A DNA stretch of 64,000 nucleotides, taken from positions 18,613-82,612 of IMG/VR virus record IMGVR_UViG_3300029915_000016; one strand, written 5' to 3'. Positions 1 through 9,467 of the stretch are shown in pieces. The translations under genes and the position numbers were made by a program. The notes beneath the pieces were generated by a model, which saw only the letters and a program-made list of their open reading frames with translations, did not search any database and was not told the DNA's origin. Source of the stretch: a virus. How positions within the stretch are numbered: the stretch's first letter is position 1; the number at the start of each line of letters is the position of its first letter.

Positions 1-777
1 GTTACGGCAAACTACAACGACAACAGCGGCAACGGTCACACGGCGACGGCGGCTGGATCAGGTACGACATTCATCACAGACCCGATTGGCGGGGGTGTAC
101 ACGGCACCGTGGCAAGTCTCAACGGCTCGGGCTATGCGACGACAACGGTAGCGCAGAACACCAGCTACTCAGAATGTGGATGGGCGTATCCCACAAACGC
201 AGCGCAGCCCTATACGATACTTGGAACAGGAACGGGAACTGGTGATCAGCTTTACATAGCAATCCAGGGCACCGGCGGCGCAAATTTGTTGTGGACTTTG
301 AAAGGGATACACGAGCAAGGCTCTGGCTTGTTCTCTCTTAATGTTCAGAACCCATCCGCGATGACTATCAATAGCTGGTATCGTGTGTGCTTGACCTATG
401 ATGGCTCACGATACTTTGTGTATGTCAACGGTGTGCAAGTGGGAACCTCTGGAGGCTTCTGGCAGCAGACAACCGCATACGCGCTTGGAAGCCTTGTTCT
501 TGATGCCGCAGGGCATATACAGAAAGTATCGATTGCAGGAACCTCTGGCTCAAGTATCCCGACGTTCAACGATCTGGGAGCAACCACGGTAGATGGGACT
601 GTAACTTGGTCCGACATTGGATTGTCAACGGTGGGAGGTCGCACAGGCGGCAACATGTACATCGCTGGAAACAATTTTGGAGCGAGTTTTAACGTTGGCT
701 ATCTTCACAAGGTTGACTACTGGGCATCCACAGTGTTGACATCGGCGCAGATCGTAGTCGATGCGACACAAAACTAG
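1..777 (+). CDS. Tail/receptor protein with LamG-like domain, 3' part
   Basis: The frame is open from the first base, so the 5' end lies outside the window; about 258 residues are visible. The part encoded from about 150 to 480 has the hallmarks of a LamG/concanavalin-like jelly roll (SWYRVCLTYDG followed by YVNGVQVG). A Ser/Gly/Thr-rich repeat of the type found in phage fibres (AGTSGSSIPTF and DGTVTWSDIG) is inserted before the final strand. LamG domains bind carbohydrates, so a virion surface or receptor-binding role is inferred. The lysis cassette follows directly. Confidence 0.6.
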   Translation, partial: VTANYNDNSGNGHTATAAGSGTTFITDPIGGGVHGTVASLNGSGYATTTVAQNTSYSECGWAYPTNAAQPYTILGTGTGTGDQLYIAIQGTGGANLLWTLKGIHEQGSGLFSLNVQNPSAMTINSWYRVCLTYDGSRYFVYVNGVQVGTSGGFWQQTTAYALGSLVLDAAGHIQKVSIAGTSGSSIPTFNDLGATTVDGTVTWSDIGLSTVGGRTGGNMYIAGNNFGASFNVGYLHKVDYWASTVLTSAQIVVDATQN

Positions 778-842
778 AGAGCAGGGTCCAAGGAGAGCCG
801 TGGGATTCCGTCTAAGGCTCCTGCATCGAAGAAGGATGGCTA

Positions 843-1160
843 ATGATCTCTGACGCCGTGCAAATCGCTTTGATCGGAGCGGCAGGACTCACAGGGGCCG
901 CAGTTGGTGCCGCGTTCGTCAAGGCTTTTGGCGACAAGAAGGCGGCTCAGTATGCGCGTGAAGCCAAAGAGGGGATCGACCGGGTGATTCACATGGTCGA
1001 TGGGACGCAGACGGCTATCTTGGAAGAGTTGAGAATCTTAACCAGTGAACGCGCTGGGGCTATTGGAGAATTGAAAGGGCGCGACTTTACCCGGCAGCAC
1101 ATGGAAGCCAGACAGGATAAGTTGACAGAAAGCAGTAAAACAGGCGTAACCGAGGGATAG
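843..1160 (+). CDS. Small membrane-anchored protein
   Basis: 105 residues. Residues 8-28 form one hydrophobic Ala/Gly-rich segment, probably a membrane anchor. The rest is charged and helical and ends in Lys/Gln/Glu-rich sequence. A purine-rich site (GAAGGA) precedes the ATG. It opens a run of small membrane proteins leading to the endolysin, so a lysis or envelope role is possible. No family was recognised. Confidence 0.55.
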   Translation: MISDAVQIALIGAAGLTGAAVGAAFVKAFGDKKAAQYAREAKEGIDRVIHMVDGTQTAILEELRILTSERAGAIGELKGRDFTRQHMEARQDKLTESSKTGVTEG

Positions 1161-1163
1161 CTG

Positions 1164-1628
1164 ATGGGACTGGACGAAGATGATCGCAGGCGAGTGGATA
1201 GCGGAACGAGGGAGATTATGAACGCTTTTGAACTCATGCTTGCACGGCACGTCAATGGGTGCCCAGCTATGCAGTCGCAGGGCCGTCTCGACAAAGTGTA
1301 TAAAGAGCTATTCAACGGGGATGATGGTGAACACGGGTTCGTCGCCGAGCATCGCAAATTCCAGCTTGATATAACGAACAAGGTTTCGTTCGTGCATGGA
1401 GCTGCGAAGGCGTGGTCAATCATTTTCGCCGTTCTCCTCAGCGCATGTATGAGCTTTTTCGTATGGGCTTTTCACGAGGTCTATCCAGCCTTCCGACAGA
1501 TCATGGCTGACTACTACACGCACCATCCAGAGGCAAAGATTCCACAACAAAAGAGCATCGTTGAACCGAACGAGGTATATACTGTGCGTATGAACTCTTC
1601 CACACAGCAAGCAGGAAAGGATTGGTAA
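1164..1628 (+). CDS. Membrane protein near lysis cassette
   Basis: 154 residues, 3 bp after the previous stop. A charged N-terminal domain of about 75 residues contains HVNGCP. It is followed by one transmembrane helix at about residues 80-103 (AWSIIFAVLLSACMSFFVW) and a soluble tail. This single-TM layout resembles accessory lysis proteins, but I do not recognise the family. Transcription is probably shared with its neighbours. Confidence 0.55.
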   Translation: MGLDEDDRRRVDSGTREIMNAFELMLARHVNGCPAMQSQGRLDKVYKELFNGDDGEHGFVAEHRKFQLDITNKVSFVHGAAKAWSIIFAVLLSACMSFFVWAFHEVYPAFRQIMADYYTHHPEAKIPQQKSIVEPNEVYTVRMNSSTQQAGKDW

Positions 1629-1629
1629 A

Positions 1630-1815
1630 ATGTCATCAAGACCATCAGGACCGCCCCCTATTCCCAACCAGCCGGACCCGCCAATCGACTGTGTTGTAGC
1701 ACCATCCCCCGCCGATGGCCCTAAACGCTCCAATCTGGATAGAATTCCAGACGAGCCGCTCACCGACGAGGAGCGGGAGTTGATACAAAGGATAAGAGAG
1801 CAGGGAACGGTATGA
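1630..1815 (+). CDS. Small proline-rich protein
   Basis: 61 residues. The first half is Pro/Ser rich (PPPIPNQPDPP) and the C-terminal part is a short charged helix. It starts directly after the previous stop and its own stop overlaps the next start (ATGA), so it is probably translationally coupled. No function can be assigned. Confidence 0.45.
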   Translation: MSSRPSGPPPIPNQPDPPIDCVVAPSPADGPKRSNLDRIPDEPLTDEERELIQRIREQGTV

Positions 1816-2087
1816 ACAAGCTGATTGTAGCATTAAACTCACTAAACACACCATGGATCGCTATTCTTGTGATCATAATAGGAGCGGTGTTTTCTGTAGT
1901 TTCACACACGTATGGGATGAGCGGAGATGGAGCCTCTGGTATCATCGGTGCTGGTATCGGATTACTAACGGGACAGGCTTTGTCTAAATCATCGCAAACT
2001 TCAGAGCCTATGCCTCCTCCGCCAACCATCCCAACTAAACCAGACGCACCAACCGCCGCGCAAGTCGATGCGGCAACGACGAAGTGA
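1812..2087 (+). CDS. Holin-like small membrane protein
   Basis: 91 residues with two hydrophobic stretches, about residues 14-34 (WIAILVIIIGAVFSVVSH) and 41-60 (Gly-rich). A soluble Pro/Ala-rich tail follows. Two helices, small size and position four genes before the endolysin fit a class II holin. The C-terminal tail is less basic than in typical holins, so this is inferred from topology and context. Confidence 0.5.
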   Translation: MNKLIVALNSLNTPWIAILVIIIGAVFSVVSHTYGMSGDGASGIIGAGIGLLTGQALSKSSQTSEPMPPPPTIPTKPDAPTAAQVDAATTK

Positions 2088-2099
2088 AAGAAGGAACAC

Positions 2100-2519
2100 A
2101 TGAAACGAATCACCGCAATCACCGCCGTCCTGATGCTGGCGTTTTGCCTTACCGCCTGTACACACAAGACTGCACCACTGCCCTCTGGAGCAATCAACGC
2201 AACCGACGCCTCGATCAATGCTAATCTTCAGGCCGTCCGTGCTGGATTGGTTCAATATGAGGCCGACGTGGCCAACGGAACCCACATCCCGGACGCAACC
2301 GAAAAAGCTATCGTCAACAAGGTCATCGTCTCACTCAACTACGCCGACCTGCTCTATTGCGGAGCGCCGAATATAGGATCTCCATGCGCCCCCGCGAGTT
2401 ACCACGCGCAACTTATCGCCAACCCGGCAGCGGGTGAGCCTCAGCAGCTTATCGACGCCCTCACAGCCGTAACCACGAACTTTTCTGCGCTTCAGACTCT
2501 CATCAAGGCGGTGAAATAA
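2100..2519 (+). CDS. Lipoprotein of the lysis region (spanin candidate)
   Basis: 139 residues. The N-terminus is a classical lipoprotein signal: basic start, hydrophobic core, lipobox LTAC with Cys20 as the expected lipidated residue. The mature part is helical and holds a second Cys pair (LYCGAP, SPCAP). Between holin candidates and endolysin, an outer-membrane spanin role is plausible and would imply a Gram-negative host. GAAGGA precedes the ATG. Confidence 0.55.
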   Translation: MKRITAITAVLMLAFCLTACTHKTAPLPSGAINATDASINANLQAVRAGLVQYEADVANGTHIPDATEKAIVNKVIVSLNYADLLYCGAPNIGSPCAPASYHAQLIANPAAGEPQQLIDALTAVTTNFSALQTLIKAVK

Positions 2520-2851
2520 TGCTAGTCACGATCATCACCCTCATCGGCTCCCTGCTTCCGTCAGTGCTCGGCGCGTTCGGCGTTTCCTCTACCATTGACA
2601 ATCTGATCCCTGCCCTGCTCACGGCAATTACACAGATCATCGCGGGAATCACGAACAAGACGCCTGTTGACTCGACACTGGTTGCACTTCAGACTGCGCT
2701 CACTGCGCTTCAGGCCGATACCAGCCTAAGTCCGGTCATCCTCGGAGACATTTCAGAGGGTGTGCGCGATCTTCAGAAGGCTATCGCGGCGTATCAGGCA
2801 GCGCAGTTGAAGACAGACCCATCGACGCTGCAACCGCTTCCTACCGTCTAA
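2519..2851 (+). CDS. Hydrophobic small protein, possible holin
   Basis: 110 residues. The stop of the lipoprotein gene overlaps this start (TAATG). Residues 1-45 are strongly hydrophobic and could form one or two membrane helices; the rest is an amphipathic Ala/Leu/Gln helix. It lies directly before the endolysin gene, so it competes with the 1812 gene as holin candidate. Confidence 0.45.
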   Translation: MLVTIITLIGSLLPSVLGAFGVSSTIDNLIPALLTAITQIIAGITNKTPVDSTLVALQTALTALQADTSLSPVILGDISEGVRDLQKAIAAYQAAQLKTDPSTLQPLPTV

Positions 2852-2934
2852 CCAGCTTGCGGGTGACCATCCGCAGGACCAAAGCAACATTGGGCGGCTT
2901 CGCAAAAGCTGCCCGTTTTTTAGAGGGGAAAGCG

Positions 2935-3426
2935 ATGTCAGATTGGGAAACATGCTACAACTTTATGATTGACAATGAGGATTCAAGCCGCGAATATAAA
3001 ACTGTTCCTGATGCTGGAGGAATGGCTATCAGTGGAATAAACAGCAATTCTTTTCCTCTTCAGTTTGCCAAGATCAACGAGCTTCCACAGGATCAGAGGG
3101 GAGTCGAGGTAGAAAACTTCTATCATGCTGTATTTTGGAACAAATGGTTCGATCAAATATCCAGTGATGAGGTTGCGAAGCGGGTATTCGACGCCAGTGT
3201 GAATATGGGATATGGAACGGCAGTTAAGATATTACAAGGTGTTTTAGGATGCCAAGTAGACGGTAGATTAGGTCCAAACACGGTATCATTTACGAACGCA
3301 AGTCCATCTCAAGCACTGGTTGCTAATTTTATCCTAGCCCGTTGCCAGCACTACAAGGACATTGTTGCGAAGAATCCAGACGATGAGAAGTACTTAGCAG
3401 TTTGGCTTGTGAGAGCATCTCGATAG
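2935..3426 (+). CDS. Endolysin, GH108-like muramidase
   Basis: 163 residues from the ATG preceded by GAGGGG; an upstream TTG in frame has no good ribosome site. The N-terminal part resembles glycoside hydrolase 108: a Glu in MIDNED at the place of the catalytic Glu, then VPDAGGMAISGI matching the PDPGG-T-GI block. The later segment CQVDGRLGPNTV resembles the peptidoglycan-binding turn found in this family. It would cut the glycan backbone of peptidoglycan. The usual EGGY motif is degenerate here, so the residue assignment is tentative. Confidence 0.7.
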   Translation: MSDWETCYNFMIDNEDSSREYKTVPDAGGMAISGINSNSFPLQFAKINELPQDQRGVEVENFYHAVFWNKWFDQISSDEVAKRVFDASVNMGYGTAVKILQGVLGCQVDGRLGPNTVSFTNASPSQALVANFILARCQHYKDIVAKNPDDEKYLAVWLVRASR

Positions 3427-3435
3427 GAGGATACC

Positions 3436-3657
3436 GTGCCGACAGAACACTTTAAAGACGAGGAATCATATCGTAAGAGTCGTGCATATACCCATATTCA
3501 CGGAATTCCTACTCGCGCCGTCGATGTAGTTGTTGGAGGAAAGAAACATAAGGTTAAGCATTCCAAGATCAAATCAGGAAAAGGTGCAAGCGGTAGAACT
3601 GGGAAGTATGTCGGAAAGAGGAAGACGAAGAAGAAAAAAGTGGCGTCAAAGCGTTGA
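3436..3657 (+). CDS. Very basic small protein (Lys-rich)
   Basis: 73 residues starting at GTG with a strong AGGAGG site. The C-terminal half is almost entirely Lys, Arg, Gly and Ser (for example RKTKKKKVASKR), as in nucleic-acid-packing tails. Four such genes lie in a row before the tail genes. They may be virion-internal or DNA-condensing proteins; that is inference from charge only. Confidence 0.55.
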   Translation: MPTEHFKDEESYRKSRAYTHIHGIPTRAVDVVVGGKKHKVKHSKIKSGKGASGRTGKYVGKRKTKKKKVASKR

Positions 3658-3774
3658 ACGTGGTAGAGTTTAAGAGATAAATGAGCAACCTGCCCTGACC
3701 TCATCCGGGAGATATTGAGGCCAATAAGCAACGGCTCTGGCTGAGAGGCTAGGGCCTATTTCTTTTGGAGTGAG

Positions 3775-3924
3775 ATGGTCAACGAGATCAACGCATCGAC
3801 TCAGGACTCAAGGGCGGGGAAGTCTCGTAGAAAAGTATCTCGTGCTGGTGTAGTAGACAAAGTGAAGAGTGAAAATCTGAAGAAACACGGAACCAAGAAA
3901 CGGTCTGTTCGGAAGAGGGTTTGA
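3775..3924 (+). CDS. Very small basic protein
   Basis: 49 residues, ATG preceded by TTGGAG. It is Lys/Arg-rich throughout (KSRRKVSRAG near the middle and KKRSVRKRV at the end). It ends 1 bp before the next start. It belongs to the basic-protein cluster 3436-4510. Confidence 0.5.
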   Translation: MVNEINASTQDSRAGKSRRKVSRAGVVDKVKSENLKKHGTKKRSVRKRV

Positions 3925-3925
3925 T

Positions 3926-4216
3926 ATGTCAAAAGAGACATATGATCTCGTAAATACGGTCAAAGATGGATGGAAGACGGCGGCTGATTGGATGAGCGGT
4001 GGCCCAGTCAAAAGACTTTTCGATTCCAAGCCGAAAGGCGAACCGATTAAATTCGATGGCCCAAAAGAGAAAGAAGAACAACGGAAGGCAAACCAGAAGA
4101 CTACTCCAAAGCCAGCACCAGCAAAGAAAAAAGTAGGTGGTGGATCTCAATCTGGTACGCAGATTAAGACTGTCAAGAAGAGCGCACCAGCAAAGAAATA
4201 CGCAGCGAAGAGGTAA
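3926..4216 (+). CDS. Basic small protein with Pro/Lys-rich tail
   Basis: 96 residues. Residues 1-45 look globular and amphipathic. The rest is low-complexity Lys/Pro/Ala with a repeated PAPAKKK / SAPAKKYAAKR motif like a histone-H1-type tail. Part of the basic-protein cluster; DNA binding is plausible but unproven. Confidence 0.5.
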   Translation: MSKETYDLVNTVKDGWKTAADWMSGGPVKRLFDSKPKGEPIKFDGPKEKEEQRKANQKTTPKPAPAKKKVGGGSQSGTQIKTVKKSAPAKKYAAKR

Positions 4217-4222
4217 AGGACA

Positions 4223-4510
4223 ATGGCGAAGAAGAAAAAGAATGTCGGTACGAGTGCAGCGCCCGCATCACCGTCTAGCTCTGGAAAGAGCCGAATCACT
4301 ACCGAAATCGAAAATGCAGAAAACGGTTTTGTAATCCGAGTGTGCAGTGATGGGCAAGGACCAGAAGGAAAGTATGAGAGCAAGAAATTCGTAGCTCCAG
4401 ATCACGCTTCCGCTCTCAGGATCGCAAACCAAGGGATGCTTGGAATGGGATTGAAGAGTGGAAAGAAAAAGAGAGCCAAAGGTAAAAGGTTGGTAAGCAA
4501 GAAGGCTTAA
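4223..4510 (+). CDS. Small protein with basic termini
   Basis: 95 residues with Lys-rich ends (MAKKKKN at the start, KKKRAKGKRLVSKKA at the end) around a central folded segment of about 50 residues containing ENGFVIRVCSDG. AGGACA lies just before the ATG. Last member of the basic cluster; function unknown. Confidence 0.5.
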   Translation: MAKKKKNVGTSAAPASPSSSGKSRITTEIENAENGFVIRVCSDGQGPEGKYESKKFVAPDHASALRIANQGMLGMGLKSGKKKRAKGKRLVSKKA

Positions 4511-4514
4511 GACT

Positions 4515-5867
4515 GTGGCAGGATCATATAGTTGGTTGACGTTTTTATCTGCTCGTCAACAGTTAGCCTCTCGCCTAGCTGATAGCGGGATGGTGTTCTG
4601 GACTGATAATGAGTTAAAGACCTATATCATTAAAGCACTTAGGATGTTCAACTGCATGACATTTACATTTAAGACTGATTTTTCATATAACCCCACAAAC
4701 CTATGGAACTCGCTAGGATCACTTACGGGGAGTCCTCGTCTTCGCACAGTCACCGATACGCAATCCTATATAAACATGGAGTACATGCTTTTGGAAAAAC
4801 CTTCTGGCGGGGTTTGGACGGGTACAACTCAGTTTGATATTGCGAGCATGAGCAGTGCGTTACAGCATCGTAGGGATGAGATGCTGCAAGTTTCTAACGC
4901 GAATCAATCTCTCATGCCGGGGATAGGATTAACACCGGGAACTAGACGTACAAATTTACCGGATACGGTTATAGACGTGGCAAGGATGAGGTATATCCCG
5001 GTAACTGGAAACCCTGCAACTCTCTATCGTGATGACTCGGTAGCGCAGGAGTTTTACGAGGCAGGATATTTGCAAGCGCCATCAGGAACGCCCCAAACGT
5101 ACATGGTATCGTCCGAACCTCCATTGTCGTTTGACGTGGATATTACACCAGATCAACCCGGAACCTATGAGGCTGTAGTATCACAATCAGGAACAGCGTT
5201 AAATCCTCCTACTGCTACTATATTAGGCATCCCCAACGACTACGCATGGGTAGCCGAGTATGGAGCCTTGGCAGATTTGCTAGGACGTGAATCAGAGGCG
5301 ACAGATAGGGAGAGATCGGCATACTGTTTGAAGCGTTATCAGGATGGTTTGAATCTTTTACTGCATACACCGTGGATTATGTTGGCAAACGTAAACGGAA
5401 TAGCGGTAAGCGTGGACTCGATCAAAGATATGGACAACTACAGTCCAGAGTGGGACTCAAACCCAACCGGATTTGGACCAGTGGTAGTGGCTGGAGGGAT
5501 TGATTTCATCGCAGCGCCCGTAGGATTGTCCATAGGTTTAACGGTTCTCGGTAACGCTCCAGTTCCAACACTTGATACGGATTATTTGCAAATTTCAAGA
5601 AGCGATGTCGATATAATTTACGATTTAGCGCAGTCGCTCGCGTGCTTCAAGCTCGGAGGGGCAGACTTTAAGTCTGCTCTCGAACTAGAATCAAGGGCAA
5701 TTCAGGCATGTGCAGCAGAGAATTCTCGCCTAAAATCGACAGGATCGTTCGCTGACATCATCATCCAGCGCGGTCAGGCACAAGATAGGAGTCAGAACAG
5801 GTACAACGACATTACGGATAGCAAGATACAAGCACTCCGTAAAACACATCCTGAGTATTTTCAGTAG
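4515..5867 (+). CDS. Putative structural (neck/adaptor) protein
   Basis: 450 residues, GTG start just after the previous stop. The N-terminal helix (TFLSARQQLASRL, then WTDNELKTYIIKALR) resembles phage head-tail adaptor or neck proteins that begin with helical repeats. The C-terminal part is helical and charged. Position immediately before the large tail protein supports a virion role. No enzyme motif is seen. Confidence 0.5.
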   Translation: MAGSYSWLTFLSARQQLASRLADSGMVFWTDNELKTYIIKALRMFNCMTFTFKTDFSYNPTNLWNSLGSLTGSPRLRTVTDTQSYINMEYMLLEKPSGGVWTGTTQFDIASMSSALQHRRDEMLQVSNANQSLMPGIGLTPGTRRTNLPDTVIDVARMRYIPVTGNPATLYRDDSVAQEFYEAGYLQAPSGTPQTYMVSSEPPLSFDVDITPDQPGTYEAVVSQSGTALNPPTATILGIPNDYAWVAEYGALADLLGRESEATDRERSAYCLKRYQDGLNLLLHTPWIMLANVNGIAVSVDSIKDMDNYSPEWDSNPTGFGPVVVAGGIDFIAAPVGLSIGLTVLGNAPVPTLDTDYLQISRSDVDIIYDLAQSLACFKLGGADFKSALELESRAIQACAAENSRLKSTGSFADIIIQRGQAQDRSQNRYNDITDSKIQALRKTHPEYFQ

Positions 5868-5888
5868 TTGAGATTTTCTGGAGCACTA

Positions 5889-6026
5889 ATGGCGAAGATC
5901 AAAATTAGCGACAACAGGTGTAATCGTTGCGGAGCACATCAACTTGTGGCAACAACTCTTTGCCCTAAATGCGCTCAGAGTTTCCAACAAGAGGATAACG
6001 GAAAGCCGATCACGAAGAAGGAATAG
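5889..6026 (+). CDS. Small zinc-ribbon protein
   Basis: 45 residues: CNRCG near residue 11 and CPKC near residue 30 form one treble-clef or zinc-ribbon unit. GGAG precedes the ATG and the next gene follows immediately after the stop. Function unknown. Confidence 0.5.
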   Translation: MAKIKISDNRCNRCGAHQLVATTLCPKCAQSFQQEDNGKPITKKE

Positions 6027-9000
6027 ATGGCTCTGAAATTCATAGGCGTCGATCTTACAAGTCCCCTCAACAGAATTCCTGCTGGTAGGACGAGTATAGC
6101 TCAAAATATCCGCGCTTATGCGCTTGGAGGAATATCTTTTCGTAATCTTCTCACGGCAGCGATAGAAACCCTTGGAGCAGCCGTTCATTCCCTAGCCAGG
6201 CTCAACGATTCTACCCCAAACGGACCTGTTTCAGGATACATAATCATTGGTGGAGCAGGAACAACTCTCTATGCAGGTTCTACAGCAATAGCAACCAGCA
6301 TGAGCGGTCATCCTCTATCGATGATTACATTTCGGCCTAATGCATCAGTTCAGCCATGGATGTATATTGGAGATTCTGCCCCTGCAAACACAGTAACTCT
6401 TCTCACAAAGTATCTTGGAGCTAACAGTTTTGGACCAGCAGGAACGCCTGTAAACTTTGTATCTAATGGATTAATGAAAGTTCGGTCGGATGGAATTGTT
6501 TACAAGACAGGTATCCGCGAGCCTCAACTTGCCCCTCTAGTCTCTACCGGAAATATTGTCACGAGCGCGACAGCAGTACCGCTTTCGGCAAAAACTATTC
6601 CGTGGACAAATGTTGGCGGGGCTAACTCGACAAATTACTCATACAATCAGACAAACCCATCAGACGGAACCCCTCCTTTTATTATCACTGGCGGAGGACC
6701 AGAGTTGGTTGCCGGATCAACTATACTTTTATCAGTAATAGCATCTCTGATAACCCCTCCAGTAGTGAACGGATCGGCACCCGGAGTAAGTCCAGCAACA
6801 CCTGGACCAACCGCAGGTTCACCGGGTCAGTTTGTCACATTCCCTACTCCGGGGTCGAGTTCGATCATAGTCGGAGCGTTTACTGATTCTAGCGGAAATA
6901 TCATCGCTCCGGGTGGACTGATTCCCATCGTCTTTTCAATTGGCACAGGAACATCTGTTACAGTTCCTACTGGTGCCTCACAATTGCATGTGGGGATCAA
7001 CTCGGTAGGATCAACGCCGTTAGGTTTTTCGTTCAATAATAACAGTGGAGACTTTCTTCTCGATTGGACGGTCACGATCAATCCTATTGCGGCGAACGTT
7101 GCCACGGTTGGGGACGTAACGGCTTATGTATGGGGATCTGTACCGGGAGGAATTGGTACAGGCGGAGGATCTCCACACTCGGGACCAGTGGCTCAATACA
7201 TCTGGAAGAACCCTGCTGATGGAGGTTCTGGCATTGTTCGAGGAATAACCAATCCAGTCCCCGACGTATCACCGACAAGCAATTCGTGGATATTTGACTC
7301 TACCCCTGAGAACGACACACTGCCTGTAAATTGGAGTGTATTGAATCCAGACGGTTCGGTTGCAAGCACGATCCCGCTTTTCACTCCCGCGCTGGAGCCG
7401 GAAGGAAACTATGCCGACTTCAATGTGTGCGTAGTTGGTAGCCTCTTCATTCCAGCGGCAGGGACGCACACATTCACGATTCAATACAAAGATCAGATAA
7501 TGTTCGGCATCGGTGGAGGGGCAACGCTTGTAGGGTCGTTCTCCAGCGGTCTTTTACGCGGCCAAACAATGACTGTAGTTCAAGCTCTGCCGCTTCTTTT
7601 TGGCGGAGTTATTGACGGTTCAGGATCGTTCCACACAGCAACTATCACAGTATCCTTTCCCGGTACTGGTCTGTACGACGTAGAGATTGACTGGGATTAC
7701 TGGTCCCACACTGGAAGGTCTCTCATTCTGACTTGCGATGGAGTTGTAATTCCTCCAATCTCTTCTAATATCCGCCAGAATGTTCAATACCGATATGTGT
7801 ACCGTAGCACAGCTACAGGAGCATTATCGAATCCATCTCCCGAATCAACAGCGCAATCTCTTCCGGTCATCGCAAATTCTGTATCATCTATATGGTCGAA
7901 TGACCCGCAGGTTGATGTAGTTGACTATTATCGACTTGATGAAAACACCACCAATTTCACTTATGTAGCAACAGGACCAAACGATAATCTTGGACCGGGT
8001 GGTACTAATACGCCGATTGTTGATCTGTTGACGGATTTGGAACTAGGAAACCAGTTGCTAGACTTTGACAACTTTGAGCCATTTCCATCTATAGATTTGC
8101 CTCAAAAGGGAACGGTTAGCATCTCTGGTGGAGTTATAACTTGGTTGACGGGTGGAGCGATTGGAGGGACTACTACTGGATTTAATGTACGTTGGTTGGC
8201 TGGTACGATAATCCTTATAGGATCACCAACATCACTGGCTTACATCCTCGTTGCAAGACCAACATCTACCACAAGCATGACGATTCCCGGAGTTCCAGAT
8301 GGAACCAATTTATCATATGAGATTCCAGAGCCTATCCTAGCCAATCAACCTCTGCCATATCAGTTTGGACCGACAGATAATATCAACTTCACTTTTGCGG
8401 TAGGAGACCCATTAAGGCCGGGGACTCTCTACTGGTGCAAAGGGTCTAATCTTGATTCCGCACCCGACACAAATCAATTAGAGGTAACCGATCCCGGAGA
8501 GACGTTAGTCAATGGTGCCATGAGCGGTGGACGGGGAGTTTTAGCGTCGATCAAGAGATTTTGGGTTATCATGCCTAACTTCTTTGATTTGACATCGACG
8601 GTAACAGGGACTCAAGGATCGACATGGACGCTACAAGAAACCAGCATTAATCGTGGTTTGTATATGCCACGGTGCTTGGCGGTTGAAGGAGGAGGAACGA
8701 TATTTTTCAGAGTGTCTGACGGTATCCACGCATCACCGGGAGGAGCCGCTTCGGTTTCCATTACCGATCAGGATTTGTATCCTTTATTTAGTCACGAGAA
8801 CGCAGACTCAGCGCCTAGTGTTCCTCAACCGATAACAAGGAATGGAGTAACCGTTTATCCACCAGACGACTCACAGCCACAAGGACAAAGATTCTCTGTA
8901 GTAAACGGTTTCCTTTACTATGATTACTTGGACGCCACCAGTACGCCAAGGACTCTAGTCTACGACATTAAGAATCACGGATGGGTATGGGATGTATATC

Positions 9001-9464
9001 AATTCCCTGCCACAATCCATGCATCAAGTGAGGGTTTAAGCCAACAAGGAACTCTGGTAGGATGCGCTGATGGGTCAGTACGTCAGATGGCGAGCGCAGG
9101 AATAGAAACAGGAACATCTATTGTTATGACTCCAGCGATAGGAGGAAAAGAATGGCAGCATTTGTATGAAGTAACGGTTGAATATGTGTCATCTAATCCA
9201 ATCACGTTATCTTTTGTTGTGTCTGACACAGGAAACGGAAGCTATGGTCCACCGAATATAATCCTTCCAAGTTCGGGTGGAACTTTAACGAAATTCAACA
9301 CCAAAGCTGGCGCTAACAAGTGGAAGTTGATGGCATTCCAATTCTCTTCTACGGATCAATTTCAATTAAATATGCAGGGAACCACCTTCGAGGTAAAGGA
9401 GTGGGGTAGTAACGCGGAATATCGTTTAGTGAATCCGTTTGGCGACAGTGGGGGTGAGGGATAA
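6027..9464 (+). CDS. Large tail protein with PA14-like domain (nozzle/stabilisation candidate)
   Basis: 1145 residues. The first 160 residues (LTSPLNRIPAGRTSIAQNIRAY, then a Gly-rich GYIIIGGAGTTLYAG and SDGIVYKTGIREP) resemble the start of podovirus tail-nozzle or DNA-stabilisation proteins, which form beta-propeller rings. Residues about 460-585 look like a PA14-type carbohydrate-binding domain (AGTHTFTIQYKDQIMFGIGG and YDVEIDWDYW). A fibronectin-like stretch follows (RYVYRSTATGALSNPSPE). It is the largest gene in the window and precedes a fibre-like gene. Assignment is by composition and context. Confidence 0.55.
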   Translation: MALKFIGVDLTSPLNRIPAGRTSIAQNIRAYALGGISFRNLLTAAIETLGAAVHSLARLNDSTPNGPVSGYIIIGGAGTTLYAGSTAIATSMSGHPLSMITFRPNASVQPWMYIGDSAPANTVTLLTKYLGANSFGPAGTPVNFVSNGLMKVRSDGIVYKTGIREPQLAPLVSTGNIVTSATAVPLSAKTIPWTNVGGANSTNYSYNQTNPSDGTPPFIITGGGPELVAGSTILLSVIASLITPPVVNGSAPGVSPATPGPTAGSPGQFVTFPTPGSSSIIVGAFTDSSGNIIAPGGLIPIVFSIGTGTSVTVPTGASQLHVGINSVGSTPLGFSFNNNSGDFLLDWTVTINPIAANVATVGDVTAYVWGSVPGGIGTGGGSPHSGPVAQYIWKNPADGGSGIVRGITNPVPDVSPTSNSWIFDSTPENDTLPVNWSVLNPDGSVASTIPLFTPALEPEGNYADFNVCVVGSLFIPAAGTHTFTIQYKDQIMFGIGGGATLVGSFSSGLLRGQTMTVVQALPLLFGGVIDGSGSFHTATITVSFPGTGLYDVEIDWDYWSHTGRSLILTCDGVVIPPISSNIRQNVQYRYVYRSTATGALSNPSPESTAQSLPVIANSVSSIWSNDPQVDVVDYYRLDENTTNFTYVATGPNDNLGPGGTNTPIVDLLTDLELGNQLLDFDNFEPFPSIDLPQKGTVSISGGVITWLTGGAIGGTTTGFNVRWLAGTIILIGSPTSLAYILVARPTSTTSMTIPGVPDGTNLSYEIPEPILANQPLPYQFGPTDNINFTFAVGDPLRPGTLYWCKGSNLDSAPDTNQLEVTDPGETLVNGAMSGGRGVLASIKRFWVIMPNFFDLTSTVTGTQGSTWTLQETSINRGLYMPRCLAVEGGGTIFFRVSDGIHASPGGAASVSITDQDLYPLFSHENADSAPSVPQPITRNGVTVYPPDDSQPQGQRFSVVNGFLYYDYLDATSTPRTLVYDIKNHGWVWDVYQFPATIHASSEGLSQQGTLVGCADGSVRQMASAGIETGTSIVMTPAIGGKEWQHLYEVTVEYVSSNPITLSFVVSDTGNGSYGPPNIILPSSGGTLTKFNTKAGANKWKLMAFQFSSTDQFQLNMQGTTFEVKEWGSNAEYRLVNPFGDSGGEG

Positions 9465-9467
9465 TCT